27,998 bases of DNA. Origin: JACQAI01 sp035507915. Lineage in GTDB: Bacteria; Pseudomonadota; Alphaproteobacteria; Elsterales; Elsteraceae. Positions 14,922-22,238 of this stretch are shown in pieces. Location: positions 1 through 27,998 of the forward strand of contig DATJNS010000231.1 in assembly GCA_035507915.1 (NCBI GenBank), written 5' to 3'. The translations under genes were made by a program, and so were the position numbers. Under the pieces are notes generated by a model. It ran no database searches. It worked only from the letters and a program-made list of their open reading frames with translations, and was not told the origin of the DNA. How positions within the stretch are numbered: the stretch's first letter is position 1; each line of letters starts with the position of its first letter.

Positions 14922-15489
14922 GGCCGAACCAAGCGAGCGCGACGCTGAGCGGCAACAGCACCGCGAGGACGAGGACGAGCGGCAGCTGCACGACGGCGAT
15001 GGCGCCGAACGCGACCAGCGCGACCAGCACGGATGCCAGGCGCCACGGAAACGGCTCGCCCATCTTGTACGCCGCGGCGCCGATGGTGCCGGCGGCCGCG
15101 GCCGACATGCCGGTGAGCGCCGCCTGCACCAGCGGCAGGTCGCCGTAGGCGAAGTAGAGCGCGCCGGCGCCCAACAGGATCACGAGCGGCACCAGGGTGA
15201 CGCCGGCAAGGGCAGCCCCCGCGCCGGCGACGCCGCGATACTGCGCGCCGATGATCACCGCGAGGTTCGGCAGGTTGGGCCCGGGGAGGATCTGCGACAT
15301 CCCGACCGCGTTGAGGAACTCGGCATTCGAGAACCAGCCCAGCTCCTCGACCAGCACGCGCTGCGACCACATCAGGCTGCCGCCGCCGAAGCTCAGCATC
15401 GCGATGCGCAGGAACACGCCGTAGAGCCGGCCGACGCCCGGCGCGTGCGCCGCGCCACCGTCACGGTCCGCTGAGGAACTTCCAGCCAT
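14914..15489 (-). CDS. Chromate transporter, N-terminal-type subunit
   Basis: The 191-residue protein is the partner half of the split ChrA. It carries FLRIAMLSFGGGSLMWSQR, ELGWFSNAEFLNAVGMSQ and ILPGPNLPNLAVIIGAQYRG, the signature PGP region of the first CHR domain, followed by hydrophobic segments such as LVPLVILLGAGALYFA. Its last 8 bases overlap the second half. The ATG at 15489 lies 29 bases inside the end of the upstream secreted-protein gene. A start further in (for example the GTG at VFLRIAM) is possible, since the first 20 residues are not family sequence. AGGTG stands about 5 bases before the ATG. Confidence 0.88.
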   Translation of the reverse strand: MAGSSSADRDGGAAHAPGVGRLYGVFLRIAMLSFGGGSLMWSQRVLVEELGWFSNAEFLNAVGMSQILPGPNLPNLAVIIGAQYRGVAGAGAALAGVTLVPLVILLGAGALYFAYGDLPLVQAALTGMSAAAAGTIGAAAYKMGEPFPWRLASVLVALVAFGAIAVVQLPLVLVLAVLLPLSVALAWFGRV

Positions 15490-16210
15490 CGCGCACCTGG
15501 TAGTTCTTGAGCCGACGATCGAGCGGCTGCAGGTTGATGGCGATCCGCCTGTCGGCGCGCGCCACCACCACCCAGACCGGCTCGCCGCCGATCACCGCCA
15601 GCCCCTGACCAGCGATCGTCGCGTCGGTCTTGGTGCCGTCCACCAGGCTGATCGCGTCGCCGCTCGCGTGGCACGCGCCGAGGTCGATGGCGCGCGCTTC
15701 GCGGATCGGCGCCGGCGCGATGCGCACCCCGGTCAGGACCAGGCTGTAGACCAGGAACCGGCCCGACGGCAGCTCGAGGCGCAGCGCGGCGGGATCGCTG
15801 GCCGTCACGACCGCGCCGGGCGGCGTCGTCTTGGCGTCGAACCGCCCGGTCAGCAGGAACGGCGTCGAGTCCTTGATCACCTGGCTCGGGGTCTTGAGCG
15901 CGGGGCAGACCTCGGTGACGACGTGGTCGAGCCGCGCGAGGTCGGGCTGCGCCTCCAGCACGGGCGCCTTGTAGTCGCCGGCGACCAGGCGGTCGAACAT
16001 CGGCTTGGCCGCCGGGTCGATCGTGTCGGGCGACGGCACGAACGCGCGGCCCGTCAGGCTCTCGTGCAGCAGCGCGGCAAACCCACCGGAAACAGGGGGC
16101 GCCTTCTGCGGCGCTTTCGGCGCGTCCTTCGCCATGGCCGGGCCGGTGAGCAGCAAAAGCCCGATCAACGGCGCACGCGCGGCTGCCCAGCCCCGTCGTC
16201 GCGCCGTCAT
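15461..16210 (-). CDS. Secreted protein of unknown function
   Basis: I do not recognise this 249-residue protein. It starts with a clear signal peptide (MTARRRGWAAARAPLIGLLLLTGPAMA, cleavage probably before KDAPKAP), then a Pro/Lys/Ala linker. The mature part of about 220 residues has no membrane span and several predicted beta strands (RFLVYSLVLTGVRIAPAP, LAVIGGEPVWVVVARADRRIAI). Two cysteines, in TEVCPALK and DLGACHASGD, could form a disulfide in the periplasm. The ATG at 16210 has GGGGGAGGA upstream at good spacing, which rules out a longer reading. It overlaps the first chromate transporter gene by 29 bases, so the three genes may form an operon. Confidence 0.7.
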   Translation of the reverse strand: MTARRRGWAAARAPLIGLLLLTGPAMAKDAPKAPQKAPPVSGGFAALLHESLTGRAFVPSPDTIDPAAKPMFDRLVAGDYKAPVLEAQPDLARLDHVVTEVCPALKTPSQVIKDSTPFLLTGRFDAKTTPPGAVVTASDPAALRLELPSGRFLVYSLVLTGVRIAPAPIREARAIDLGACHASGDAISLVDGTKTDATIAGQGLAVIGGEPVWVVVARADRRIAINLQPLDRRLKNYQVRDGWKFLSGP

Positions 16211-16325
16211 GCCGCCGTCCTCCCCCGAGCTCGCGCCTGCCGCCGCCAACCCGACCGCGCAAGCTGGCCTGGCCGCGTGCTCCGAGCGCGGATGCAACAA
16301 ACTTCGGCGAGGCGGGGGGCCGCCG

Positions 16326-16958
16326 TCAACCGATGCGGTCGAGGATCTCCTTGGCGAGCGCTTCGATCTCGTGCGCCGCCGTGCTCGTCGCCTCGTACTC
16401 GGTGATGCCCTTGCCGCGATGCAGCGCCGAGGCGAGCGCCACGCGGTTGCCGATGCGCGCGCCGGCGAGCGGCACGCCGATGTTGGCGACTTCGCCCGCG
16501 ACCTCCTCGGCGGCGCGCGAGCGCGGCGGCACGCGGTTGAGCACGATCAGCGCCGGCTTGCGCTCGGACTTCGCCATGTCGAGCGTCGCCTGGGTCGCCC
16601 ACAGATCCATCAGGCTGGGCTGCATCGGCACGAGCACGAGCTGGGCGGCGCGCACCGCGATGCGCGCGTCGGTGTCGGCGTGCGGCGGGCTATCGATCAG
16701 CACGATGTCGTGCTCGCGGCCGAGCCGCTCGACCTCGCCCGCGGTGCGCCATCCCGACAGCTTGACGACGTGCGGCAGCTCGCCGTTGCCGTTGCCGCCG
16801 CGCCGCTCGTCCCAGTGGCTGACGCTCGCCTGCGGATCGATGTCGACGATCGCGACCTTGCGCCCGGCACCCGACCACGCAACCGCGAGATGGATCGCGA
16901 GGGTGCTCTTGCCGGCGCCGCCCTTCTGCTGAGCGACCGTCAGTACCGTGGCTGTCAT
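16326..16958 (-). CDS. ParA/MinD-family ATPase, orphan
   Basis: This 210-residue protein is a small ParA-type ATPase. QQKGGAGKST (residues 10-19) is the deviant Walker A box with the signature lysine Lys12, VAIVDIDPQAS is the switch I/Walker A' region, and DIVLIDSPPHAD is Walker B. The length fits the short, single-domain ParA group that lacks an N-terminal DNA-binding domain. Such ATPases position plasmids, chromosomes, chemoreceptor clusters or carboxysomes by forming gradients on the nucleoid. No ParB or other adaptor gene is next to it, so the cargo is unknown. GGAGGA lies 6-7 bases before the ATG. The gene diverges from the sua5-type gene across 150 bases. Confidence 0.88.
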   Translation of the reverse strand: MTATVLTVAQQKGGAGKSTLAIHLAVAWSGAGRKVAIVDIDPQASVSHWDERRGGNGNGELPHVVKLSGWRTAGEVERLGREHDIVLIDSPPHADTDARIAVRAAQLVLVPMQPSLMDLWATQATLDMAKSERKPALIVLNRVPPRSRAAEEVAGEVANIGVPLAGARIGNRVALASALHRGKGITEYEATSTAAHEIEALAKEILDRIG

Positions 16959-17108
16959 CGGTCCTCCGTCGCCTGCATCGCGCTCTTGATCGCAGGGTTG
17001 TCGCGCAAATCGCCGGGCGCCGCAATGGTGCGCTGCGAAAGGGCGGAAACCAGCCGCGCCGAGGCCGCCTTGACCGCGCTCGCGCCGCCTGGGCAGAGTG
17101 CCGGCGCG

Positions 17109-18071
17109 ATGTCGATTCTCACGCCGAGCGCCGACACGCTGCAGGTGGCGGGTGGTCACATTCGCGCCGGCGGCCTGGTTGGATTTCCGACCGAGACCGT
17201 CTACGGGCTCGGCGGCGACGCGACATCCGAGCGCGCGGTCGCGGCGATCTTCGAGCTCAAGGGACGCCCGCGCTTCAATCCCCTGATCGTGCACGTGAGC
17301 GACCTCACGATGGCCCAGCAGTTCGCCACGTTCGACCGCCGCGCGCGCTTCCTCGCCCAGCGCCAGTGGCCGGGACCGCTAACCCTGGTGCTCAAGAAGC
17401 GTCCCGACTGCCGAATCGCGCTGCTCGCCACCGCTGGGCTCGACACGGTCGCGCTGCGCGTGCCCGATCATCCGGTGGCGCTGGCGCTGATCGCCGCCGC
17501 GCAGCGCCCGCTGGCCGGGCCGAGCGCCAACCACTCGGGCGGCGTGAGCCCGACCACCGCCGAGCACGTCGAGCGCGAGTTCGGCAGCCGGCTGCCCATC
17601 ATCCTCGACGGCGGGCCGTGCCGCGTCGGCGTCGAGTCGACCGTGGTCGACCTCACCCGCCAACCGGCGGCGATCCTGCGCGCAGGCGGCGTCACCGCCG
17701 AGACCATCGCCGCCGCCATCGGCGAGCTCGCCGATCCAGTGCCCAGCCCCGACGCGCCGACGGCGCCGCGCGCGCCCGGCCAGCTCGCCAGCCACTACGC
17801 GCCGCGCCTCAAGCTGCGCCTCGATCCGACCGAGCCGCAGCCCGGCGAGGCGCTCCTCGCGTTCGGCCCGAACCCGCCCGAAGGGTTCGCGGCGGTGATC
17901 AATCTCAGCGAGTCGGGCGACCTGCTCCAGGCCGCGACGCGGCTGTTCGCGGCGCTGCGCGAGCTCGACCGCCCGGAGTTCTCCGGCATCGCCGCCATGA
18001 CGGTGCCCGAGCGCGGCCTCGGCGCCGCGATCAACGATCGCCTGCGCCGCGCCGCAGCGCCGCGCAAATGA
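17109..18071 (+). CDS. sua5: L-threonylcarbamoyladenylate synthase (Sua5 type)
   Basis: The 320-residue enzyme makes threonylcarbamoyl-AMP from threonine, bicarbonate and ATP, the first step toward t6A at position 37 of ANN-decoding tRNAs. The YrdC domain shows GGLVGFPTETVYGLGGDA (residues 21-38), KGRPRFNPLIVHV, WPGPLTLVLKK, VALRVPDHPVALALI and GPSANHSGGVSPTTAEHV. A C-terminal extension of about 100 residues, starting near APGQLASHYAPR, is the Sua5 domain, which separates this form from single-domain TsaC. The ATG at 17109 has no strong binding site, but the fold begins directly. Its stop overlaps the start of queC (ATGA), so two tRNA-modification enzymes are translated together. Confidence 0.93.
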   Translation: MSILTPSADTLQVAGGHIRAGGLVGFPTETVYGLGGDATSERAVAAIFELKGRPRFNPLIVHVSDLTMAQQFATFDRRARFLAQRQWPGPLTLVLKKRPDCRIALLATAGLDTVALRVPDHPVALALIAAAQRPLAGPSANHSGGVSPTTAEHVEREFGSRLPIILDGGPCRVGVESTVVDLTRQPAAILRAGGVTAETIAAAIGELADPVPSPDAPTAPRAPGQLASHYAPRLKLRLDPTEPQPGEALLAFGPNPPEGFAAVINLSESGDLLQAATRLFAALRELDRPEFSGIAAMTVPERGLGAAINDRLRRAAAPRK

Positions 18072-18811
18072 CGACGAACGATCCCACCGCAGAGGACGCG
18101 GACGGCGCGCTGGTGCTGTTCTCGGGCGGCCAGGACTCGACGGTCTGTCTGACATGGGCGCTCGCGCGTTTCGCGCGCGTCGAGACCATCGGTTTCGACT
18201 ACGGCCAGCGCCATCGCGTCGAGCTCGACTGCCGGCCGCCGATCCGCGGCGCGCTGGCCGCGCTCGCGCCCGCCTGGGCGGCACGGCTCGGCGACGATCA
18301 TCTGCTCGACCTCGCCATGCTGGGCCGCATCAGCGACACCGCGCTGACGCGCGACGTCGAGATCGCGATCGGTGCATCGGGTCTGCCGACCAGCTTCGTG
18401 CCCGGACGCAATCTATTGTTCTTCACCTTCGCCGCCGCGGTCGCCTACCGGCGTGGCCTCAAGCATCTGGTCGGCGGCATGTGCGAGACCGACTATTCGG
18501 GCTATCCGGACTGCCGCGACGACACCATCAAGGCGCTGCAGCTGGCGATCAATCTCGGCATGGAGCGCCGCTTCGTGCTGCACACGCCCTTGATGTGGCG
18601 CGACAAGGCCGCGACCTGGACGCTCGCGCGCGAGCTCGGTGGCGCGCCGCTGGTCGAGCTGATCCGCGATCTCACCCACAGCTGCTATCTCGGCGAGCGC
18701 ACCCTGCGCCACGACTGGGGCTACGGCTGCGGCACCTGCCCGGCCTGCGAGCTGCGCGCCAAAGGCTGGCGGCAGTTCGCCGCCGGGGCACCTGCCTCAC
18801 CACGTTGCTGA
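18068..18811 (+). CDS. queC: 7-cyano-7-deazaguanine synthase
   Basis: This 247-residue enzyme converts 7-carboxy-7-deazaguanine to preQ0 using ATP and ammonia, a step in queuosine synthesis. LVLFSGGQDSTVCLTWA (16-32) is the ATP pyrophosphatase loop, TIGFDYGQRHRVEL follows, and FVPGRNLLFFTFAAA is the second conserved block. Four cysteines, Cys206, Cys221, Cys224 and Cys227, fit the zinc site. The first two are 15 residues apart, not 9 as I recall for E. coli QueC, because of a short insertion (RTLRHDWGYG) that I have seen as usual in alphaproteobacterial forms. The ATG overlaps the sua5 stop by 4 bases. Other queuosine genes are not in the window. Confidence 0.94.
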   Translation: MTTNDPTAEDADGALVLFSGGQDSTVCLTWALARFARVETIGFDYGQRHRVELDCRPPIRGALAALAPAWAARLGDDHLLDLAMLGRISDTALTRDVEIAIGASGLPTSFVPGRNLLFFTFAAAVAYRRGLKHLVGGMCETDYSGYPDCRDDTIKALQLAINLGMERRFVLHTPLMWRDKAATWTLARELGGAPLVELIRDLTHSCYLGERTLRHDWGYGCGTCPACELRAKGWRQFAAGAPASPRC

Positions 18812-18821
18812 TGTGTAAGCG

Positions 18822-18835
18822 TTGATTTAAGTCAA
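18822..18835 (+). promoter_or_regulatory. FNR/FixK-type binding site upstream of ompW
   Basis: TTGATTTAAGTCAA matches the FNR/Anr/FixK consensus TTGAT-N4-ATCAA at nine of ten fixed positions, and the rhizobial form with G at the sixth position exactly. Its centre (18828.5) predicts, for an activator bound at -41.5, a transcript start near 18870, with TGTGTAT (18861-18867) in the -10 area. It lies 102 bases before the ompW ATG, in the gap after queC. Confidence 0.65.
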
Positions 18836-18868
18836 AGTATTCACATCCCCGGACAGCGAGTGTGTATC

Positions 18869-18889
18869 CGCCGCGCCCAAAGCGCGGCG
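18869..18889 (+). promoter_or_regulatory. Hairpin in the ompW leader
   Basis: CGCCGCGC (18869-18876) and GCGCGGCG (18882-18889) form a perfect 8-base stem around CCAAA. It would lie at the very 5' end of the ompW transcript predicted from the FNR-type site. No T-run follows. It could stabilise the message or be left from a queC terminator. Confidence 0.4.
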
Positions 18890-18937
18890 TGTGCAACTGG
18901 GCCGTCCCTCGCATCGCAGGCACGGCGAGGGAATGTC

Positions 18938-19597
18938 ATGAACCGAACTCTCTTTTCAGCCTGCCTGCTCGGCGCGCTCGCGCTGAGCACGGTCTCCTTC
19001 GCGCAGACGGCAAGCGACGCGCCGGTCGGCAAGCAGGCCGGGACCTTCATGCTGCGCGGCCGCGCCGTCGGCGTGATCCCGGAGGACAGCTCGAGCAGCA
19101 CGTCGATCGGCGGCCACGTCACCACGACGGCGACGCCGGCGCCCGAGGTCGATCTCTCCTACTTCTTCACCGACAACATCGCGGCCGAGGTGATCGCGGC
19201 CTCGACCGAGCACCACCTGCACGCGGTCGGCACCACCGTCGGCACCGTGAACGTCGGCTCGACCTGGGTGCTGCCGCCGACCGTGACCTTGCAGTACCAC
19301 TTCATGCCGCACGAGCGATGGAGCCCCTATGTCGGCGCCGGCGTGAACGCGTCGTTCTTCTACGCGAGCTCGGGCAAGGGGCCGACCGTGACCGGTCTGT
19401 CGCTCGACGACAATGTCGGCGCCGCCGTGCAGGCCGGCTTCGACTACAACATCAGCGGTCACTGGTTCGCGAACTTCGACGTCAAGCAGATCTTCCTGAA
19501 CACGACCGCGCACCTCAACACGGTGCTCGGGCCCGTGACGGCGAAGACGGCGCTCGATCCGCTGGTGGTCGGCGCGGGCGTCGGCTACCGCTTCTGA
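18938..19597 (+). CDS. ompW: Outer membrane protein OmpW family
   Basis: The product is 219 residues: a signal peptide ending near SFAQTA and an eight-stranded beta-barrel of the OmpW family. Marks are FMLRGRAVGVIPEDSSS near the start, EVDLSYFFTDNIAAEVIAAS, the hallmark LPPTVTLQYHFMPHERWSPYVGAG-type segment, GFDYNISGHWFANFDVKQIF and the C-terminal VGAGVGYRF, whose last Phe is the BAM assembly signal. OmpW forms a narrow hydrophobic channel in the outer membrane. In E. coli ompW is controlled by oxygen-responsive regulators including FNR, and a good FNR/FixK box lies upstream here. GAGGGA sits about 5-10 bases before the ATG. It is the only gene in its transcript if the downstream hairpin terminates. 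Confidence 0.93.
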   Translation: MNRTLFSACLLGALALSTVSFAQTASDAPVGKQAGTFMLRGRAVGVIPEDSSSSTSIGGHVTTTATPAPEVDLSYFFTDNIAAEVIAASTEHHLHAVGTTVGTVNVGSTWVLPPTVTLQYHFMPHERWSPYVGAGVNASFFYASSGKGPTVTGLSLDDNVGAAVQAGFDYNISGHWFANFDVKQIFLNTTAHLNTVLGPVTAKTALDPLVVGAGVGYRF

Positions 19598-19608
19598 GCC
19601 GGCCCGCC

Positions 19609-19652
19609 GATCCGGTCCGGTCGCGGAACCCGTTGTAATCCGCGGCCGGATC
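19609..19652 (+). terminator. Probable terminator hairpin after ompW
   Basis: GATCCGG (19609-19615) pairs with CCGGATC (19646-19652) and the inner CGCGG (19622-19626) pairs with CCGCG (19640-19644), separated by a small internal bulge. It starts 12 bases after the ompW stop. A short T-containing stretch follows, but there is no real T-run. Confidence 0.45.
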
Positions 19653-19709
19653 TGGCATCCCCGGTTCGAATCGATTCGGAGCCGCGAGGATGCACGGGAG
19701 ACCCCGGCC

Positions 19710-21161
19710 ATGACGCGCGCGCTGCCCCGCGAACGGGCGGCGGCGCTCGCACGCCTCAAGGAGATCGTCGGCGAGCGCGGTTGGATCGCCGACGGCTCGG
19801 CGCTCGAGCCCTATCTCGCCGAGACGCGCGGACTGTTCCGCGGCGAGGCCGATCTCGTCGTCCGTCCGGGCTCGACCGGGGAGGTGGCGCGCGTGGTGCG
19901 CGCCTGCGCCGAGGCCGGCATCGCGATGGTGCCGCAGGGCGGCAACACCGGCCTGTCGGGCGGCGCGGTGGCGCACGCGGGCAGCGTGATCATCAGCCTC
20001 GCGCGCCTCAACCGGATCCGCGACGTCGACCCGCTGACCTATACGATGACGGTCGAGGCCGGTTGCATCCTCGCCGATCTGCAGGCCGCCGCCGCGCAGC
20101 ACGATCGGCTATTCCCGCTCAGCCTGGCCGCCGAGGGCAGCTGCCAGATCGGCGGCAACCTGGCGACCAACGCCGGCGGCACCGCGGTGCTGCGCTACGG
20201 CAACGCGCGCGATCTCGTGCTTGGGCTCGAGGTGGTTCTGCCGGACGGCCAGGTGTGGGACGGGCTGCGCCGGCTGCGCAAGGACAACACCGGCTACGAC
20301 CTCAAGAACCTCTTCATGGGCTCGGAGGGCACGCTCGGGCTGATCACCGCGGCGGTCCTCAAGCTGTTCCCGCGGCCGCTCGACAGCGCGACCGCTTTCG
20401 TCGCGGTGCGCGATATCTATGCCGCCGCCGAGCTGCTGGCGCGCGCGCGCGGCGAGACCGGCGACGCGGTGAGCACGTTCGAGCTGTTGAACCGCACGTG
20501 CCTCGACATGGTGCTGAAGCACGTGCCCGGCACCGCCGACCCGCTGGCCGAGCGTCACGAGCAGTACGTGCTGATCCAGCTCACCACGCCACGCGCCGAC
20601 GCCGGGCTGACCGGCGCGCTCGAGGATTGCCTGGCGCGCGCCGCCGAGGCCGGCATCGTGCGCGACGCCGCGATCGCCCAGAGCGACGCCCAGGCCCACG
20701 CGTTCTGGCGTCTGCGCGAAGCGGTGTCCGACGTCCAGAAGCACGAGGGCGGCAGCATCAAGCACGACGTGGCGGTGCCGATCTCGCGCATCTCGGAGTT
20801 CATCGACCGCGCGACCCGCCGCGTCGAGGCCGAGCTGCCGGGCATCCGGGTCTGCGCCTTCGGCCACGTCGGCGACGGCAACGTGCACTTCAACCTGAGC
20901 CAGCCGGTCGGCATGGACACGCCGAGCTATCTCGCGCAGTGGGGCCGCTTCAACACGATCGTCCACGACATCGCGGCCGACATGGACGGCTCGTTCAGCG
21001 CCGAGCACGGCATCGGCCAGCTCAAGCTCGGCGAGATGATGCACTACAAGACGGCTGTCGAGCTCGAGCTGATGCGCAGCCTCAAGCGCGCGCTCGACCC
21101 GCGCGACCTGATGAACCCCGGCAAGGTCGTGCCGTTCGGCGGCGAGGCGATGCACCATTGA
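19710..21161 (+). CDS. FAD-binding D-2-hydroxyacid dehydrogenase (GlcD / D2HGDH-like)
   Basis: This 483-residue flavoenzyme has the PCMH-type FAD domain (residues about 45-220; PQGGNTGLSGGA, GGNLATNAGGTAVLRYGN, MGSEGTLGLITAAVLKLF) and the C-terminal FAD-oxidase domain. FGHVGDGNVHFN gives His386 and His393, and SAEHGIG gives Glu432, the residues that bind the active-site metal in this family. Relatives oxidise glycolate, D-lactate or D-2-hydroxyglutarate and pass electrons to quinone or an electron-transfer flavoprotein. The exact substrate cannot be told; the lack of GlcE/GlcF partners argues against glycolate oxidase and favours a D-2-hydroxyglutarate or D-lactate dehydrogenase. GGGAG stands about 9 bases before the ATG. 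The next gene starts about 100 bases on, after a repeat. Confidence 0.9.
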   Translation: MTRALPRERAAALARLKEIVGERGWIADGSALEPYLAETRGLFRGEADLVVRPGSTGEVARVVRACAEAGIAMVPQGGNTGLSGGAVAHAGSVIISLARLNRIRDVDPLTYTMTVEAGCILADLQAAAAQHDRLFPLSLAAEGSCQIGGNLATNAGGTAVLRYGNARDLVLGLEVVLPDGQVWDGLRRLRKDNTGYDLKNLFMGSEGTLGLITAAVLKLFPRPLDSATAFVAVRDIYAAAELLARARGETGDAVSTFELLNRTCLDMVLKHVPGTADPLAERHEQYVLIQLTTPRADAGLTGALEDCLARAAEAGIVRDAAIAQSDAQAHAFWRLREAVSDVQKHEGGSIKHDVAVPISRISEFIDRATRRVEAELPGIRVCAFGHVGDGNVHFNLSQPVGMDTPSYLAQWGRFNTIVHDIAADMDGSFSAEHGIGQLKLGEMMHYKTAVELELMRSLKRALDPRDLMNPGKVVPFGGEAMHH

Positions 21162-21186
21162 AGCGCCTTCCGGCCAAAATGGACTC

Positions 21187-21264
21187 GTCATGCCCGCGAA
21201 CGCGGGCATCCAGAGTCCCGAGCACCGCCGCACGACTCTGGATCCCCGCGTTCGCGGGGATGAC
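21187..21264. repeat. Paired palindromic repeat overlapping a gene start
   Basis: Two hairpin units face each other: left 21187-21217 (GTCATGCCCGCG to ATCCAGAGTC) and right 21234-21264 (GACTCTGGATCC to GGGGATGAC). The arms are complementary over about 31 bases except at two sites. Those two sites are partners inside each unit's own stem, so each hairpin stays perfect. The right end supplies an ATG (21260) in frame with the Bug receptor gene. Confidence 0.88.
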
Positions 21265-22228
21265 GGTCCAAATGATGCTCGTTGTGCTGACCCTGTTGGC
21301 CGGTATCGCCACGCCCGCCCACGCCGAGACGTGGCCCACCCATGCCGTGCGCGTGATCGTGCCGTTCCCGCCCGGCTCGACGCCGGACGTCGTGACGCGC
21401 CTGCTGACCCCGGGGCTCGCCGACGCTTTCCACCAACCGTTCGTCGTCGACGACCGCTCGGGCGCGGGCGGCAACATCGGCTCCGACGCGGTCGCCAAGG
21501 CGTCGCCCGACGGCTATACCCTGCTGCTCGGCAGCAACGGCCCGATCGCGGTCAACAAGGCGCTCTACGCGAATCTGCCCTACGACCCGGAGCGCGATCT
21601 CGCGCCGATCACCTTGCTGGTGCGTGCGCCGCAGATCCTCGCGATCAACCCGGACGTGCCGGCGCGCGACTTCGCTTCGTTCATCGCCTACGCCAAGGCG
21701 CATCCCGGCACGTTGTCGTACGGCTCGGTGGGCAGCGGCAGCGCCAGTCACCTGACCATGGAGGAGCTCAAATTCCACGCCGGGGTCGACATCGTGCACG
21801 TGCCCTATCGCGGCTTTCCGCCCGCGGTCACCGACCTGCTGGCGGGGCAGATCCAGGCGACCGTCGCGATCGCCGCGGCGGTGCTGCCGCACATCCAGGC
21901 CGGCAAGCTGCGCGGCCTCGCAATCACGACCGCGCAACGCTCGACCGTCGCGCCCGATCTGCCGAGCGTCGCCGAGCTCGGCTTTCCCGAGCTCGAATCC
22001 TACGCCTGGCAGGGCCTGCACGCGCCCGCCGGCACGCCGCCCACAGTGATCGCTGCGCTCAACGCCGAGATCGTGCGGCTGCTGCACCAACCCGCGATCC
22101 ACGACGCGCTCGTGCATCAGGGTTACGAGGTGATCGGCGACACGCCCGAGGCCTACGCCGCCTTCATCAAGGCCGAGACCGCACGCTGGACCGCGGTGGT
22201 CAAGCGCACCGGCGCGCGCGTGGAATAG
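21260..22228 (+). CDS. Bug-family tripartite tricarboxylate transporter substrate-binding protein
   Basis: The mature receptor is complete: ETWPTHAVRVIVPFPPGSTPD, VDDRSGAGGNIGSDAVAKA, SPDGYTLLLGSNGPIAVN, HVPYRGFPPAVTDLLAGQI and LPSVAELGFPELESYAWQGL are all family segments, and the length (about 322) is normal. The start is unclear. ATGs lie at 21260, 21272 and 21275, and a further in-frame one at 21179 before the repeat. From 21272 the signal peptide (MMLVVLTLLAGIATPAHA) has no positive residue, which is unusual. The frame stays open through the repeat, and a start at 21179 would add several arginines. No other transporter subunit is present. It may form a unit with the upstream FAD dehydrogenase. 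Confidence 0.85.
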   Translation: MTVQMMLVVLTLLAGIATPAHAETWPTHAVRVIVPFPPGSTPDVVTRLLTPGLADAFHQPFVVDDRSGAGGNIGSDAVAKASPDGYTLLLGSNGPIAVNKALYANLPYDPERDLAPITLLVRAPQILAINPDVPARDFASFIAYAKAHPGTLSYGSVGSGSASHLTMEELKFHAGVDIVHVPYRGFPPAVTDLLAGQIQATVAIAAAVLPHIQAGKLRGLAITTAQRSTVAPDLPSVAELGFPELESYAWQGLHAPAGTPPTVIAALNAEIVRLLHQPAIHDALVHQGYEVIGDTPEAYAAFIKAETARWTAVVKRTGARVE

Positions 22229-22238
22229 CGCCCCCTGC

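Noticed and set aside
18068..18811. Insertion between the zinc cysteines of QueC as a sign of an altered enzyme.
   Set aside because: All four cysteines and the ATP loop are present, and a similar longer loop is, to my knowledge, usual in alphaproteobacterial QueC.
19655..19685. GGTTCGAATC in the gap before the FAD dehydrogenase looks like a tRNA T-loop.
   Set aside because: The flanking bases do not form a T-stem, and no anticodon or acceptor stem is present. The bases belong to a 12-base palindrome, CGAATCGATTCG (19667-19678).
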